Below the pieces are notes generated by a model that saw nothing but the letters and a program-made list of their open reading frames with translations, searched no databases and was not told the origin of the DNA. 64,000 bases of DNA from Euglena gracilis (taxonomy: Eukaryota > Euglenida > Euglenophyceae > Euglenales), in NCBI GenBank assembly GCA_039621445.1, contig CP154956.1, forward strand, positions 81,464,474 to 81,528,473. Reading direction: 5' to 3'. Position numbers and translations under genes: made by a program. Every line of letters begins with the position of its first letter. Position 1 is the first letter of the stretch. This document shows, one piece after another, positions 53,790 to 64,000 of the stretch.

Positions 53790-56700
53790 GCCCTGTGCTC
53801 GACGCGTGCGCTGGCGCCACAGGGCCCACGCGCTGCGGAAAGCGCTGGCGTCCACCCGGCCGCCCTCTGACACCGCCACCCACGAGGCGTCGCAGTCGGT
53901 GGCGTATCGCCCCCACCCCGCCTCCCGTGGCGGAGGTGAAGCCCGTATGTCCCCATCCCCACCTGTGTAGCCCTTCCAGCCTTGCAGTGGCACGGTTTGG
54001 TGATGGGCCCACCCTTCATAATCATAAGGTTGGTCAGGCCAGGCAAAACCAGGACGTTCCTGATTTACTTCTTTCAGGCCGATAATTTGCGGAGGGAGAA
54101 AAATGGGTGGGGGATGCTGCAAATTACACACTGAAAATGGCAATTTCATTTTGTTTGCTTTCTGTTTTTCGATTAATTTTTTGATCATTTTTTTTTCTTC
54201 AGAAGCATCTTATTTTATGGTGGTGGTGGGCAATGTCGGAGGCCTCAGAAAAACACCACACAAAAACAGTTCCACTGCTTTATATTTTTTGGAGTCCAGA
54301 TGAAGCCAAAAAAAATCAAATCGATCACCTTTGTAATTATCGAATGGATTCTGATTCTAAAATACCATTTGGTCATAAGCAATCCCCCAACAAAATGTCA
54401 AAAAAATAAGCGAAAAAAAGACAAAAAATAAATTTGCCAAAATTGGGGGAAAAACACAAAAAACGTCTTTGCATCCCAACGTGACATGACAGGTGGGCGG
54501 GAAACCAGCCGGTAACACAGTTTCTCGAAGCAGGGCGATTCCACCTCTGGCTCGGGGGTACGGCGAATGGGATGGTGGCCTGGCACCACCCCACACACCG
54601 ACCAGCCATGGTAGGGAGGGGCGGGGTGGCCGGAACGGGGAGGACAGCTTGATGCCCGCGGACCACAGCCCGGCGGGGGCAGGGCTGGACGGGACCGCCC
54701 GGGGGGGGGGGGGGCAGGACCACACCACCACCCTGCGGGGTCCCGGACCGCCCTGTTCCGCCCTGGGCGAGGTGGGAGAAGCGGCTGCGGTCGAGGACCA
54801 ACACATCTGCCGTGACAAAGGCATGGAACGTGTCCATGTCAGAGGTTTTTAAGGACTCCTTGCGGGGGGGTCAAATAAGGTCAGAAGGAATAAAAGGCAC
54901 CAAACAAACAGCCACAGTGTGCACAGGGGGGGGGTCGGACCCACCCACCCACCCACCCCCCTGGGGGGGGGGGGGGGTGGCCAGGGTCAATTCTGGGGTC
55001 CAAAATTTTTTTCGGTGCTCCGCGCTGAAAAATAAAACCCCGCCTCCGGCAGAGTGCCCACTCAGCCCCCCCCCCCCCGGGTCACGAAACTTAAAAAATC
55101 TCTGGTTCGTGTCCGCGTCGTTGAGGTGCAGCGTGGCGTTTGGGTGGCGCACCCACCCAGGCCGGGGGGCCGCGAGTGAAAGGTCTCCGCACAGACACGG
55201 CGAGGGAACCGGGGAACCAAGACCGAGACGCACCTGCGAAGGCGCACGGGCAAATTACTAAACACCCCCAGAATTAGCGTGTTGATGAGAAAAGCATTCA
55301 GACTTGCAACTTCTCCGCAAAAATGGTGTTTTGGCATCCGAGGAAGGACTGGCCACGGCCAAAGTTTTCCGTCGAAAATCACTGACATTCTACCTCTCAG
55401 CCTTCCCCAAGCAACGGAACTGGCATGATGATATGCAACCGTGACTCTGTATTCCACGAAACACAAAATGTTGACTCAACAAAAAAATATGGAATGGGTG
55501 GGCTGCAGGATAACCCAACGCTCCTTCTCAACACAGGTGCTTGGTGGGAGAACAGGCTGGACGTCATGATGTGGACCACGGCCAGGGAAATGGAGCCCCT
55601 CGGATATTCTTCTTTTAATCAACCTCAAGTCAACCCGGAGGGCCTGTTCCGGGGCCCCCCCAGAGGTCGATACTGGTGTGTTAAGATTGGGTGTGGGTTA
55701 GACTTGGTTCGAGGGTTTGCTCTATCCTCCAAAAAGCGGACCCCGTTGGCTTCGTCATGGCTGTCCAACCCTCTGCGCGGCACTTGTCGTCTGTCCTAAT
55801 CCTGTCATTAACACTTGCCAGGGAGTGGTCCAACTGCCGTCGCTTTCTGCCACGGCGTGTTGCCGAGTGTCACATACTAAAAATGTCGTCCAGGAGCCTG
55901 CTGCCTGTTCTTAGACACCCCCCCCCCCCGGTGTCTGCCTAAAAATAAAAAGGAATCCGACTGCGTTTCATCAATGTTAAGGGAACTGGTCTTTGCAGTC
56001 GGGTCATACCCCCAAATGCCAGAAAGGGGGGTGGCAAAGAGGAGGGGGTGGGAGGGGGCAACAAAGAGAGGCTCCCCACCTCCCTGGGCGTCACCTCCCA
56101 CGAGGCCGGGATCAACGTCCGCAGCTGCTGCTGCCAGGCACCAGCCCCAGAACTGTTTTTGGCTGCACTGGAAGGCCCGATGGGACCCCGACACCCCCCC
56201 CCCCTCCAACCCATGGGGGAGGGGTGGTCTGTGCCTCCAGCTGGAAAAGAAGTGCAGGCTGGAAAAACAAAGTGCTGGTTGGACACCCATCCCCGGGGGA
56301 AGGCAAATACAGTTGTGTGAACGTCTCCCAAGCAAAGTTTTGAGGTAAAGCATAAATAAAACACTGTTTTCCCACCACTTTGGTCACCTTTTTTCGACAC
56401 TGCGCCGATAATGCTTCAGCTGATTCAGCTGAGCTGGCCCCAACTTTGTTTCAGAGAACCCCCCTGGGAGGGGCGGGCGGCCCGACTGGGAGCGGCTGGC
56501 CGGGAAAAGGCGCTGGCGGGCTCTCCCCCCCGAGGCCGAACCTTTTCATTTGGGTGGGAGGCTCAGTTCTCTTGCCACTGTCCTGGTGTTGTTCAACTCA
56601 TCCGTTCCCCGCAGGGTGAAGGGCTGGCAGGACAAGAATCCTGGGTCAGTCGGGGGATTTCTTAACGGAGGACACCTGCCCTCCACGAGGAAGAACTTTC

Positions 56701-59347
56701 ATGGCAGCCTCGCCATACCTGGCCAGCCTTTGGGGGAGGGGACTGCTGGCCTCCGGCTACACCAGAGTTGAACAGATATCTCTTTGGAAGGAAACACACA
56801 TGTGCAAACTTGGCATCGAACGTTTGCCCCGGCGGGGGGGGGGGGGGAATGCGCTGGACGGCCCTCGAAAAAATGCGCAAAAATGCGCAAAAATGCGCAA
56901 AAAATGCGCAAAAAATGCGCTGAGTTTGTGACGTTTCTAAAAGAAAAAGGACTTAGACAAATTTCCAACAATAAACCCAAAATTAAACCAAAATCACCAA
57001 AAAGAGCTGAAATGAAGGCATTTTGGCCAAAAAAAAGTGCGAAAATGGGTTCGTTGGTTACAGAAATGGGTCAGTTGAACGTGGGCAAAATTCGGTGAGC
57101 ATGTGATTTTGGGTGGAAAATGTGCAAAAATGGCAAAATGTGCAAAATTGGGCAAAAAAGGCGCAAAAAAGGCGCAAAATTGAAAATGTGCAAAATTGGG
57201 CAAAAAAATGCGCAAAAAAGGCGCAAAAATTGAAAATGTGCAAAATTGGGCAAAAAAATGCGCAAAAAATGGACAATGTGCAAAAATGGGGGGGAAATTG
57301 CAAAAAATGCGCAAAAATGCGCAAAAAATGCGCAAAAAAATGCGCAAAAATGCGCATTTTTGAAAAATTGACAAAAATGCGCAAAAAATGCGCAAAAATG
57401 CGAAAAAATGCGAAACGCATCCCCCCCCCTGTTGCCCCGTCACAGCAAAGGGGGCCGTCGACGGTGGCGGAGGCCGCTGCCAGGGCCCAGCACGCGCTGG
57501 AAGAAGGAGTCTTGGTGGATGCGGCGGGAGCGGCTGGCGATGGTCGTGATGTCGAACCGCCGCAGGTGCAGCGCCACCTGCAGCACCCGCCGCCAGGCCC
57601 CCGCCACACCGTTGCTTTCCCGACCCCCCGGGCGGGTCACTTTCCACATTCAAAAAACCAGTCAGTCACTCACTGAAAACCAGTGACCCGCTTCCTGCCC
57701 ACTCTCGTCACTCCTGTCCACTCGCCAAAAATGGTCGAAAATCACCGGATTTCGGCCATGGTTTCCAAAAAAATTCCGCGACAGGTGGTCCACTTCCTTT
57801 TTTCAGGCTCCACCAGCTGGGTCTGGAGCAAAAAAAGAAACCAGCCAGTCTCTGAAATAAAAGAACCGCCAGTCACCCCCCTGGGGGGTGGACACACCAC
57901 ACCCTAAGCAATGGCATGGCTCCTGCCCCACGCTCCTGGGGCGAATAACCAACGAACAACAATGAAGACGACACACCCCTCTCCCTAGGTCACCTGATAG
58001 GTAGGCCAGAACCGGTGGCAATTCCCATGCCGACACTTTGGACAACAGCAGGGACCTGGCGGGTTCCCTGGGGCACTGCCAATGCCATGGATTCACAGAC
58101 ACAGCGGGGCCGCATCCGGTGGAATTCCTGGTTTAAAGCAACAAGAACAGTTTTGCGAATAGAAAAATGCAAGAAAGGGTTTGTCTGCATGGATGGTTTA
58201 ATGCAGAGGCCAGTTTCTCCGTGGAGATAAGTTGCGATGGAAATGCCATTCCTTTTTTTCATGCCACAAGTTGGTGAGGTTGCTGGGGGCAGGAACAACC
58301 CAATTAGATGATGCATCCCGACCCCCTCCCTGCCATGTTGACCCGAGAGGCCAACGAGCAGCCCGGTATACGCCTTGAAAAGGGGCTCCGTTGCCCATCC
58401 CATGCCCACTGACCACTGCTTGAACAGCCCTGGAGGTGGGGGGGGGGGCACGGGGCACTCCAGGGGGGGGGGGTCAACAACAAGTGGAGTGGAAAAGAAA
58501 CCCTCCGCCAGGGACAATTCTCAGCGAACCGTGGACAGACTGAGCCTTGTCCAGGGTCCGGGGCAAAACAGCTGCGGACCTGCCCGAGGCTGAGGCGGGT
58601 CCAGCAGGCGCTTCACGCGGCCGGCGGCGGCGCGGCGGCGCAGGTAGGCGTCGGCCCACCAGGCGGCGGTGGGGCAGTGGTCGGGGGGCGGGCGGTGCAG
58701 GGAGGCTGCCTGAGGCGAGGGTGCGAGGCCGGGGTCGACATGCCTTGAGCCCACAGATAAGGAATCATTTGTGCAGCATGTGATGGGTCCGGAAAATAAA
58801 CGTACGTTTGTGAATTGTGGGAATGCAGAACAATGCAGCATTTGCAGACCTGGAACCACATCTTACGCATGGACATATTTAAGCACAGACATTTCCGCAG
58901 ATGAGTTTGCTGCACACCGAGCTTCAGTCTGGTCTAATCAGACCTACAAAATATGTCTGGACATGGAATCTTCTCCAGAAATGTCAGCATTTTGGCCTTT
59001 TTGTTAGCTTTGCGTTTATAAATGTTCACCATGTGTACACGTGAGAGACTTTTACAAACAAATAGCGCAATTCTAAACATTTACAGTGGGTGCCAAATCA
59101 AAAAATGCCATTAATGCTGACAACGCAACAATTCCATTAAGTCAGCCATCTCCAGCACTCCCCCTCCAGTCGGATTTCGATTCCATGCATCCAACCCATA
59201 GATGGTTTGGGGGAGGGCCACCCGCAGCGAAGGTGTCGGACTGGACGAAGAGGTACGTCCGCTGCCGCTCCCGGGTGGACTGGAGGAGGTGGTGGTGCCG
59301 CAGCAGCGCCGTGTGCCCTTTGGGACGCGGGCACATCCCAGGGCATG

Positions 59348-59422
<75 letters not shown>

Positions 59423-60299
59423 GTGTTGTGTGTCGCGTGTGGGGGGAGAGGTGTAGTGTGTATTGTGTGCATAGGTTTGCTTAATCACCCGAAAACTTTT
59501 TCCTGGGCTGAAACCGACCAGCGACCCATTATTTTTGAAAAGCCACCCACACTCGATCTCCCCCCCCCGCCCAAGTGAGTGTGGACCCACCCACCCACCC
59601 ACCCAACCAAAAATCACCCAAATCAGCCGAAACCCCTTGAAAATTTCCTGGCTCATGGCGCATCACATCCCCTCTGAGGGTGGGGGTCCAGCAGCCCCAA
59701 CCCACCCACCCACTTGAAAACCCACCCCAGGAGAGCACCAGTATTAAATGAATGTATGATTGTGTGTGTGTGTGTGTGCGTGTGCAACGCATGAACGCAC
59801 ACACAAGCACAAACCACACAGCGGTCACAAACATATTCACACAACCACACGCGTACGCTCGCAGGGGCATGTGGCACAGCCTCACAGGATGCGGCAGCGG
59901 CTGGCGTGCAGCTTGATGGGTGGGTCACGCGTTGATGTGGGGGGTGTGTGTGGTTGTGAGCATGCAAACAGCCCGTGTGCTTGCCTGTGTGTGCGTGATG
60001 TGTGAGCGTGTTGTGTTTGTTGTGTGTTGTGTGCTGTTTGGTGTATGTGTAGGCTGTGTATGTGAGCGTGCGCACGTGATGTGTTGTGTGTTGTGATGCG
60101 TTGCGTGTATGTGTGTGTGCTGTATGTGGAGTGCCTCTTCCTCTGTGTGTTGCGTTGTGTTGTGTTGTGTTGTGTTGTGTTGGTGTTGTGTTGTGTTGTG
60201 TTGTGTTGTGTTGTGTTGTGTTGTGTTGTGTTGTGTTGTGTTGTGTTGTGTTGTGTTGTGTGTGTTGTGCATTGTGTGGTGGTGTGTGCATGTGTGCGT

Positions 60300-60351
<52 letters not shown>

Positions 60352-63157
60352 TGTGGTGTGGCGTGTTGTGAGTGAACAACAGGAAGTGGGTGAAGGAAGT
60401 CATTTGGCGCCCGACATGTCATACAGCACTGCATTTTCCACGGCCATTTGAAAACACACCCCAACTTGTACCACAAATGAACCAGAGACTCCCCCTGAAT
60501 TTGTCGCTTGCCACCAGGGGTAGAGTCCAGAGTTACAAACTAGACTGCCACCGGGGCAGTAGAGTCTAACCCCGGCACAGCAGGCACAGCAGGCCACAAA
60601 GTAAGCCCACAAAAGTCACCTCGATGCCTTTGCAGCAACCACAGCTTGGGTGCCCGAGTCGGGGCTGGCCACGCCTCGGGAACAGGCGGCCGCTGGGCGT
60701 AGCAAACCCCCGCGTCCCACAGCGACGCGGCCAGCATCAGCCCGAAGTTGCGGTTCGCCTGGGCGTGGCCATCCCCAGGGCGGCCACCCCATCCCTCCCA
60801 AGCGAAACAGTCCGGCCGTGGCGTTCCACGTTGGCCCAACCGTCTTCAGTGTGACCGAGTGTCATTGCATGCGACGGACGAGGATTGCTGCACCTTTTGT
60901 CTTGGTTTGGGGGGGGGAGAGACCACATCCCCTGGAGGCTTGCCTTAAACTACTGCCCCTTGAGAGGCAGTAATTGCATGATGTGGGGGGGGGTCCACTT
61001 TCATACGCACCCTGAGCCGGATGAACCCATATTGACAACGGCACTTTCTGGGGTTGATGGTTTGGTTGTTGGCCAAAATATAAATTTAGCGGTATTGATG
61101 AAGGATTCTTTTTTTTTTAACCAGAACCATACCATTGCTTAGCGACCCCGGGGGGGGGGGGAGGGATTTGCCCCAAATCATTCCCCCCCTTTAGTTGCAC
61201 GAAGGCTTCTGGTCTGTTTGTGCCGGCGCTCGCTGCGCTTCTGGCCCAGTTTGCTGTGTGGTGAGCGGCCGGGGACCCCTCACACCAGTGACCAGTGCTC
61301 TTTTGTTACTCCGGGTCATCCCCCCCTGGTCGAGGCCCTCGACGTCGGGGACGCTGCTGACGAACGTCTGGCACTGCTCGGCCGGCCGCGGCGTCAGCGT
61401 GTACGGCAGGCGGCGGCCCTGCAGCGTCACGTTCTGCCAATACTGGCGGCGGGGCACTGTGGCGGCTGCGACGGTGGAGGGGGGGGGGGGCGAGTGACCC
61501 CTGACCCCTCCCCCCAAACCCAAACAAGACTTGACCCCTCTCCACCGGGTTGACCGATCCAAACACATGAGGAAATGCGGGAGGGGGTGGAAAACTTCTG
61601 TGAAAAACTGCAAAAAAAACACTTTCCGCCTGATTTTTGGGAATTTTTAAGACCCAAAAATGATGGGGAGTTTCGAACTATACATCCGAAAGAAAACTTC
61701 GGTGGTGTTGAGAACCCGAAAAAAATATTTATTTTTGGGGGACCTGATCGGTCAAGAAAAAAAAATAAGCCCCCCCCCTCCAAATAAGACTTCCCCTGAA
61801 GTTTTCAACAACGGACCCCAAAATAAAGCCCGAGTCATATTTTTGGGGCTACCGCTATGCAATTAAGAAAGGGGTTTGCATTAAACACATACGCGAGTTT
61901 TTAATCAATTTTTGGGTTTTATTTTGGACACTTTGGTAACAATGGTGGGGAATGGAGACTTTGGTAACAATGGTGGGGAATGGAGACGGGATTTCTGTTT
62001 GGGTGGGGTGCAGGTGAAATTTCGAATCCAATACTTTCCGTGGCAGGGTCCCAAAAGTATCTTCCAGGATAAAAAAACTCATTATCAAAGCCAAATTATA
62101 TAACATGGAGGAAAGAGGGGAAGATAAAATTCAATTTTTTTTTGAACTGGGGTCCATTGCTGGGTTGATTGATGAAAAACTGGGGAGGGGGCATCTTTAG
62201 GGGGGGGGGCCATTTGCTGAGAGCTGAATTGGGGTGAAATTAGGTACTTTTGGTTATGTGCGACCTCCCCAGGGGTTCGACCTCGAAATCAAAATAAGGC
62301 TGGTTGAAGTGGTGACACAGCGAAAAAAATCAGCAGCACACAGGGGGGGTGAGGGAAACAGCAGCGCAGAACCCCGTCCCCTGGTGCAACGCCGACGGTG
62401 GCGCGCCTCTCCGGCCGCTTGATCTCTGTCATCATCTTTTTTGAAGAAAATGGATGTTATTCCAGGGTTTGGTGCAAGAAATTCACAACAAATATACAAT
62501 TTGGGACCCTTCTTTCGTGGCCTTGATTATTTGTCGGTTGATTGGTGCAGCATGTTGCATAATATTGCACTTACGGTAAGATTCTCCACGACCAGGCTTC
62601 TGCTTAAGGACCCCGGGGGGGGGTGCTGGCTAGCCAATCGGCTAGACACTGGAAAAAATGGACCAGCGAGACCCCCCTCCCCCCGGGGGGGGGGGGGGTC
62701 CGGGGGTCCCCCCAACTAAAATTTTTTTTCCTCCGGCGCTGTGCGCCGAGGTGGAAATGAGGTTTTTAATAGGTTTTTGGCTGTTTTTTTTTCCAAAAAT
62801 TCCCCAAAAATGGGCAAAAACGGGCATTTTTGGCCATTTTTGGGGGTCCCAAAAAAATTCCGAAAGCTAGCCCTGCTAGCAGACCCCCCGGAGGGGGGTC
62901 TGCTAGAAATCCCACTAGCCAAATTTGGTCTAGCTGCAGTCCAGCCCCCCCGGGGGAGGGGTACTGCAATCCCTTAAGCAGAAGCCCGCCCACGACCCCA
63001 CACGCCGGGCGAAGCGGAGAGGGGCGGGCATCACCGACGCCGTGGGGGACCCGTACAGCACCAGCCACAGGAGGGCCCAGAGGCCGTCGGGGAGGAGCCG
63101 GCGGTGTTGCATCGCCCACGCCGGGCAGGCCGCTCCCGCATGGGCGCCGGCCAACAC
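53790..63157 (-). CDS. Multi-exon gene with glycosyltransferase-like C-terminus
   Basis: GC3-biased minus-strand islands are, in transcript order: 62989-63157 plus 62575-62592 (LLPDGLWALLWLVLYGSPTA; donor GTAAGT), possibly 62320-62410 (IKRPERRATVGVAPGDGVL), 61330-61475 (YWQNVTLQGRRLPYTLTP), 60620-60840 (RNFGLMLAASLWDAGVCYAQ; donor GTGACT), 59222-59317 (HHLLQSTRERQRTYLFVQSD), 58580-58705 (AAWWADAYLRRRAAAGRVKR), 57458-57600 (VALHLRRFDITTIASRSRRI), 54765-55243 split by a MITE, and 53790-53940 (GGRVDASAFRSAWALWRQR). The TFHAFVTADVLVLDRSRFSH region resembles the C-terminal nucleotide-sugar binding part of some algal and bacterial glycosyl- or fucosyltransferase-like proteins; this is from memory of the motif, not a search. 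Most joins are not phase-checked, so more than one gene is possible. Confidence 0.5.
54765..55243 (-). CDS. Exon with glycosyltransferase-like motif, split by a MITE
   Basis: On the minus strand the left part reads RPGWVRHPNATLHLNDAD. After the 54840-55104 MITE it continues TFHAFVTADVLVLDRSRFSH and LAQ. Removing the MITE and one duplication joins the two in frame. The D-x-F-x-ADVLV-x-S-x-FS pattern is the only recognisable motif of this gene. Acceptor CGCCTTCGCAG precedes the exon. The donor after LAQ is unclear. Confidence 0.6.
54840..55104 (-). mobile_element. hAT-like MITE, CAGAG ends, inside an exon
   Basis: The + strand left end is CAGAGGTTTTTAAGG and the right end is CTTAAAAAATCTCTG. 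The 8-mers GTCCATGT and GTTCGTGT match at 6 of 8. The interior has ggtgggtgggtgggt runs on its reverse strand and a ttcggtgctccgcgctgaaa hairpin. It belongs with 21851-22079 and 36303-36546. Confidence 0.75.
56832..57431. mobile_element. 600-bp element of AAAAATGCGC units, perfect duplication
   Basis: A G-run end (GCGGGGG...AATGCGCTGG) and a C-run end (ACGCATCCCCCCCCC TG) bound it, with the perfect 8-bp duplication TTGCCCCG (56824-56831 and 57432-57439). The interior is arrays of aaaaatgcgc and aaaatgtgcaaaattgggca. The 7236-7359 element is its short reverse-strand relative. It lies just 3' of the 57458-57600 exon on the minus strand. Confidence 0.85.
59345..59425. repeat. GT microsatellite
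   Basis: About 75 bp of uninterrupted (GT)n, in an intron of the minus-strand gene. Confidence 0.95.
60148..60355. repeat. GTGTT pentamer array then GT microsatellite
   Basis: About 110 bp of tandem GTGTT with one GGTGTT variant, then a short unique piece and (GT)n at 60303-60352. Confidence 0.95.
61200..61310 (+). repeat. Dispersed ~100-bp repeat, copy C
   Basis: aggcttctggtctgtttgtg, then gcttctggcccagtttgctg and tgtggtgagcggcc, matches copies at 8258-8375 (reverse) and 10024-10110. It lies just downstream (minus sense) of the 61330-61475 exon. Confidence 0.65.
61480..62570. other. Intron of the minus-strand gene
   Basis: A-rich on the + strand, with C/G runs near 61480 and 61770. A tandem 29-bp unit (ggtaacaatggtggggaatg...) is repeated twice at 61930-61990. 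The only exon-like island is 62320-62410. Confidence 0.4.
62593..62988 (-). mobile_element. hAT-like MITE splitting a minus-strand exon
   Basis: The + strand ends are CAGGCTTCTGCTTAAGG and CCTTAAGCAGAAGCCCG. The 8-mers TCCACGAC and CCCACGAC match at 7 of 8. It is the reverse-orientation relative of 5350-5787 but with different arm sequence. In minus sense CGG|GC and TTAAG|CAGAAGCCTG would splice it out, leaving 21 nt, and the next 18 bases end at a GTAAGT donor. Confidence 0.88.
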
Positions 63158-63535
63158 CTGTGGGCCGCAGCGACAGGGCCCGGGCTTAGCTTAGCCCGCC
63201 ACCCCTGCCCACCTGAAAAAGTCCCCAAGAGGCACCTTTTTAAGACCCGGGGGGGGGCCACCCACCCAGACCGGTACCCCCCACCCAACATCAGGACGTC
63301 CAAAGGAATTTCCCAGAGAAATTTCTGGCGTTTCGCACCAAAATTCAGAGCCAGCCTGCGGCCCCAGACCTTGTGGGTCTTCTGAGCTGGAAAAAAAAAA
63401 CCCGGTCCTCAAAAACATTATATTTTCTGAATTTCATACGGAGAAAACTCTCTTAAATTTTGACATTCTGGGTTCATTCGGGGAGACAATAGCTGTCCGT
63501 TGATTCTTTCATCTGCTGATCGTTTACAGGAACCC
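63158..63535. other. Spacer
   Basis: A C-run/G-run patch at 63245-63290 with mixed sequence. I see no exon. Confidence 0.35.
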
Positions 63536-63539
63536 ATTA

Positions 63540-63942
63540 CCCCCCCCCCCTAGTCGTATGACCGGGTTCCTGCAACCTGTGACCGGGGGGGGTGGTCATA
63601 ACACCCCCCTAACCTGCAACCTGTGACCGGGGGGTGGTCATAGATGAGGGGGCGGTCGTAGGTGTGTGTGAAAACTGTCCCAAAATGGCATTTTTTACCC
63701 CCCCAAAATGTCCCATTTTTCAAAAATCCGGCGCTTCGCGCCGGCAGGGGGGACCTTATTTTGGGGGGGTCCATTTCATGGATTTTTGCTCGGACCGGCC
63801 AACTTATTTTGGGGGGTTAAATTTTTTCGCAACCTGCAACCTGTGACCGGGGGGGGGTGGTCATAACACCCCCATGACCTGCAACCTGTGACCGGGGGGT
63901 GGTCATAGATGAGGGGTGGTCGTACGACTAGGGGGGGGGGGG
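63540..63942. mobile_element. TA-flanked element, CTAGTCGTATGACC family, copy 2
   Basis: The left C-run plus CTAGTCGTATGACC mirrors the right GGTCGTACGACTAG plus G-run. TA flanks both ends (63538-63539 and 63943-63944). It shares gcaacctgtgaccgg units with 13512-13771 in reverse orientation. Its middle holds a fragment of the 15853-16270 family (tccatttcatggatttttgc) including a cggcgcttcgcgccg hairpin. Confidence 0.8.
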
Positions 63943-64000
63943 TACCATAAATGGAAAGAAAGGGAATCAAAAAAAGTGGGCAGAACGTTTGCAAAGGCCG

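Noticed and set aside
59653-60476. His/Thr-rich ORFs over GT and GTGTT arrays
   Set aside because: They derive entirely from tandem repeats and are open in several frames.

Overview
This window looks like nuclear DNA of a eukaryote, most likely a protist or alga; I cannot name the organism. Coding islands are short, very GC-rich at third codon positions, and separated by long low-complexity introns and spacers. Splice sites that I can test by phase are mostly GT-AG. T-runs dominate the + strand from 1 to about 46 kb, and A-runs (T on the - strand) dominate from about 53 to 63 kb. This agrees with the gene direction in each part.

Layout. From 1 to 23 kb there are scattered exon-like islands on the + strand with no family assignment, many of them split by short transposons. 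At 25.5-32.2 kb lies a ten-exon EXD1-like DEDDy 3'-5' exonuclease gene, the best-supported host gene. At 34.3-41.3 kb is a zinc-knuckle gene of unknown function ending in a clear last exon. At 42.6-43.4 kb is a DnaJ (J-domain) gene. At 44.8-45.2 kb is a roughly 390-bp palindrome between TA microsatellites. At 46-52.5 kb is a DIRS-type tyrosine-recombinase retrotransposon on the - strand. At 53.8-63.2 kb is a multi-exon - strand gene whose C-terminal part resembles glycosyltransferases.

The most striking content is a dense population of short inverted-repeat transposons of 120-1600 bp. Most begin with CAG or a near variant and are flanked by 8-bp direct target duplications, many perfect, which is the hAT signature. 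Each has terminal C/G runs and usually a central GGCGC-loop-GCGCC hairpin. Several sit inside coding exons. Deleting the element plus one target copy restores an open frame with exon-like codon bias (6.0, 14.75, 19.1, 38.6-40.2 and 54.8 kb). Many also carry G[T/C] three bases inside the left end and TTAAG ten bases before the right end, so splicing there would leave 3+10+8=21 nt, in frame. I therefore read them as introner-like hAT MITEs. A second group has TA duplications and C-run termini.

All gene models were made by eye from codon bias, phase agreement and splice dinucleotides. No database, RNA or structure search was run. I recognised no rRNA, tRNA, CRISPR or prokaryotic feature.
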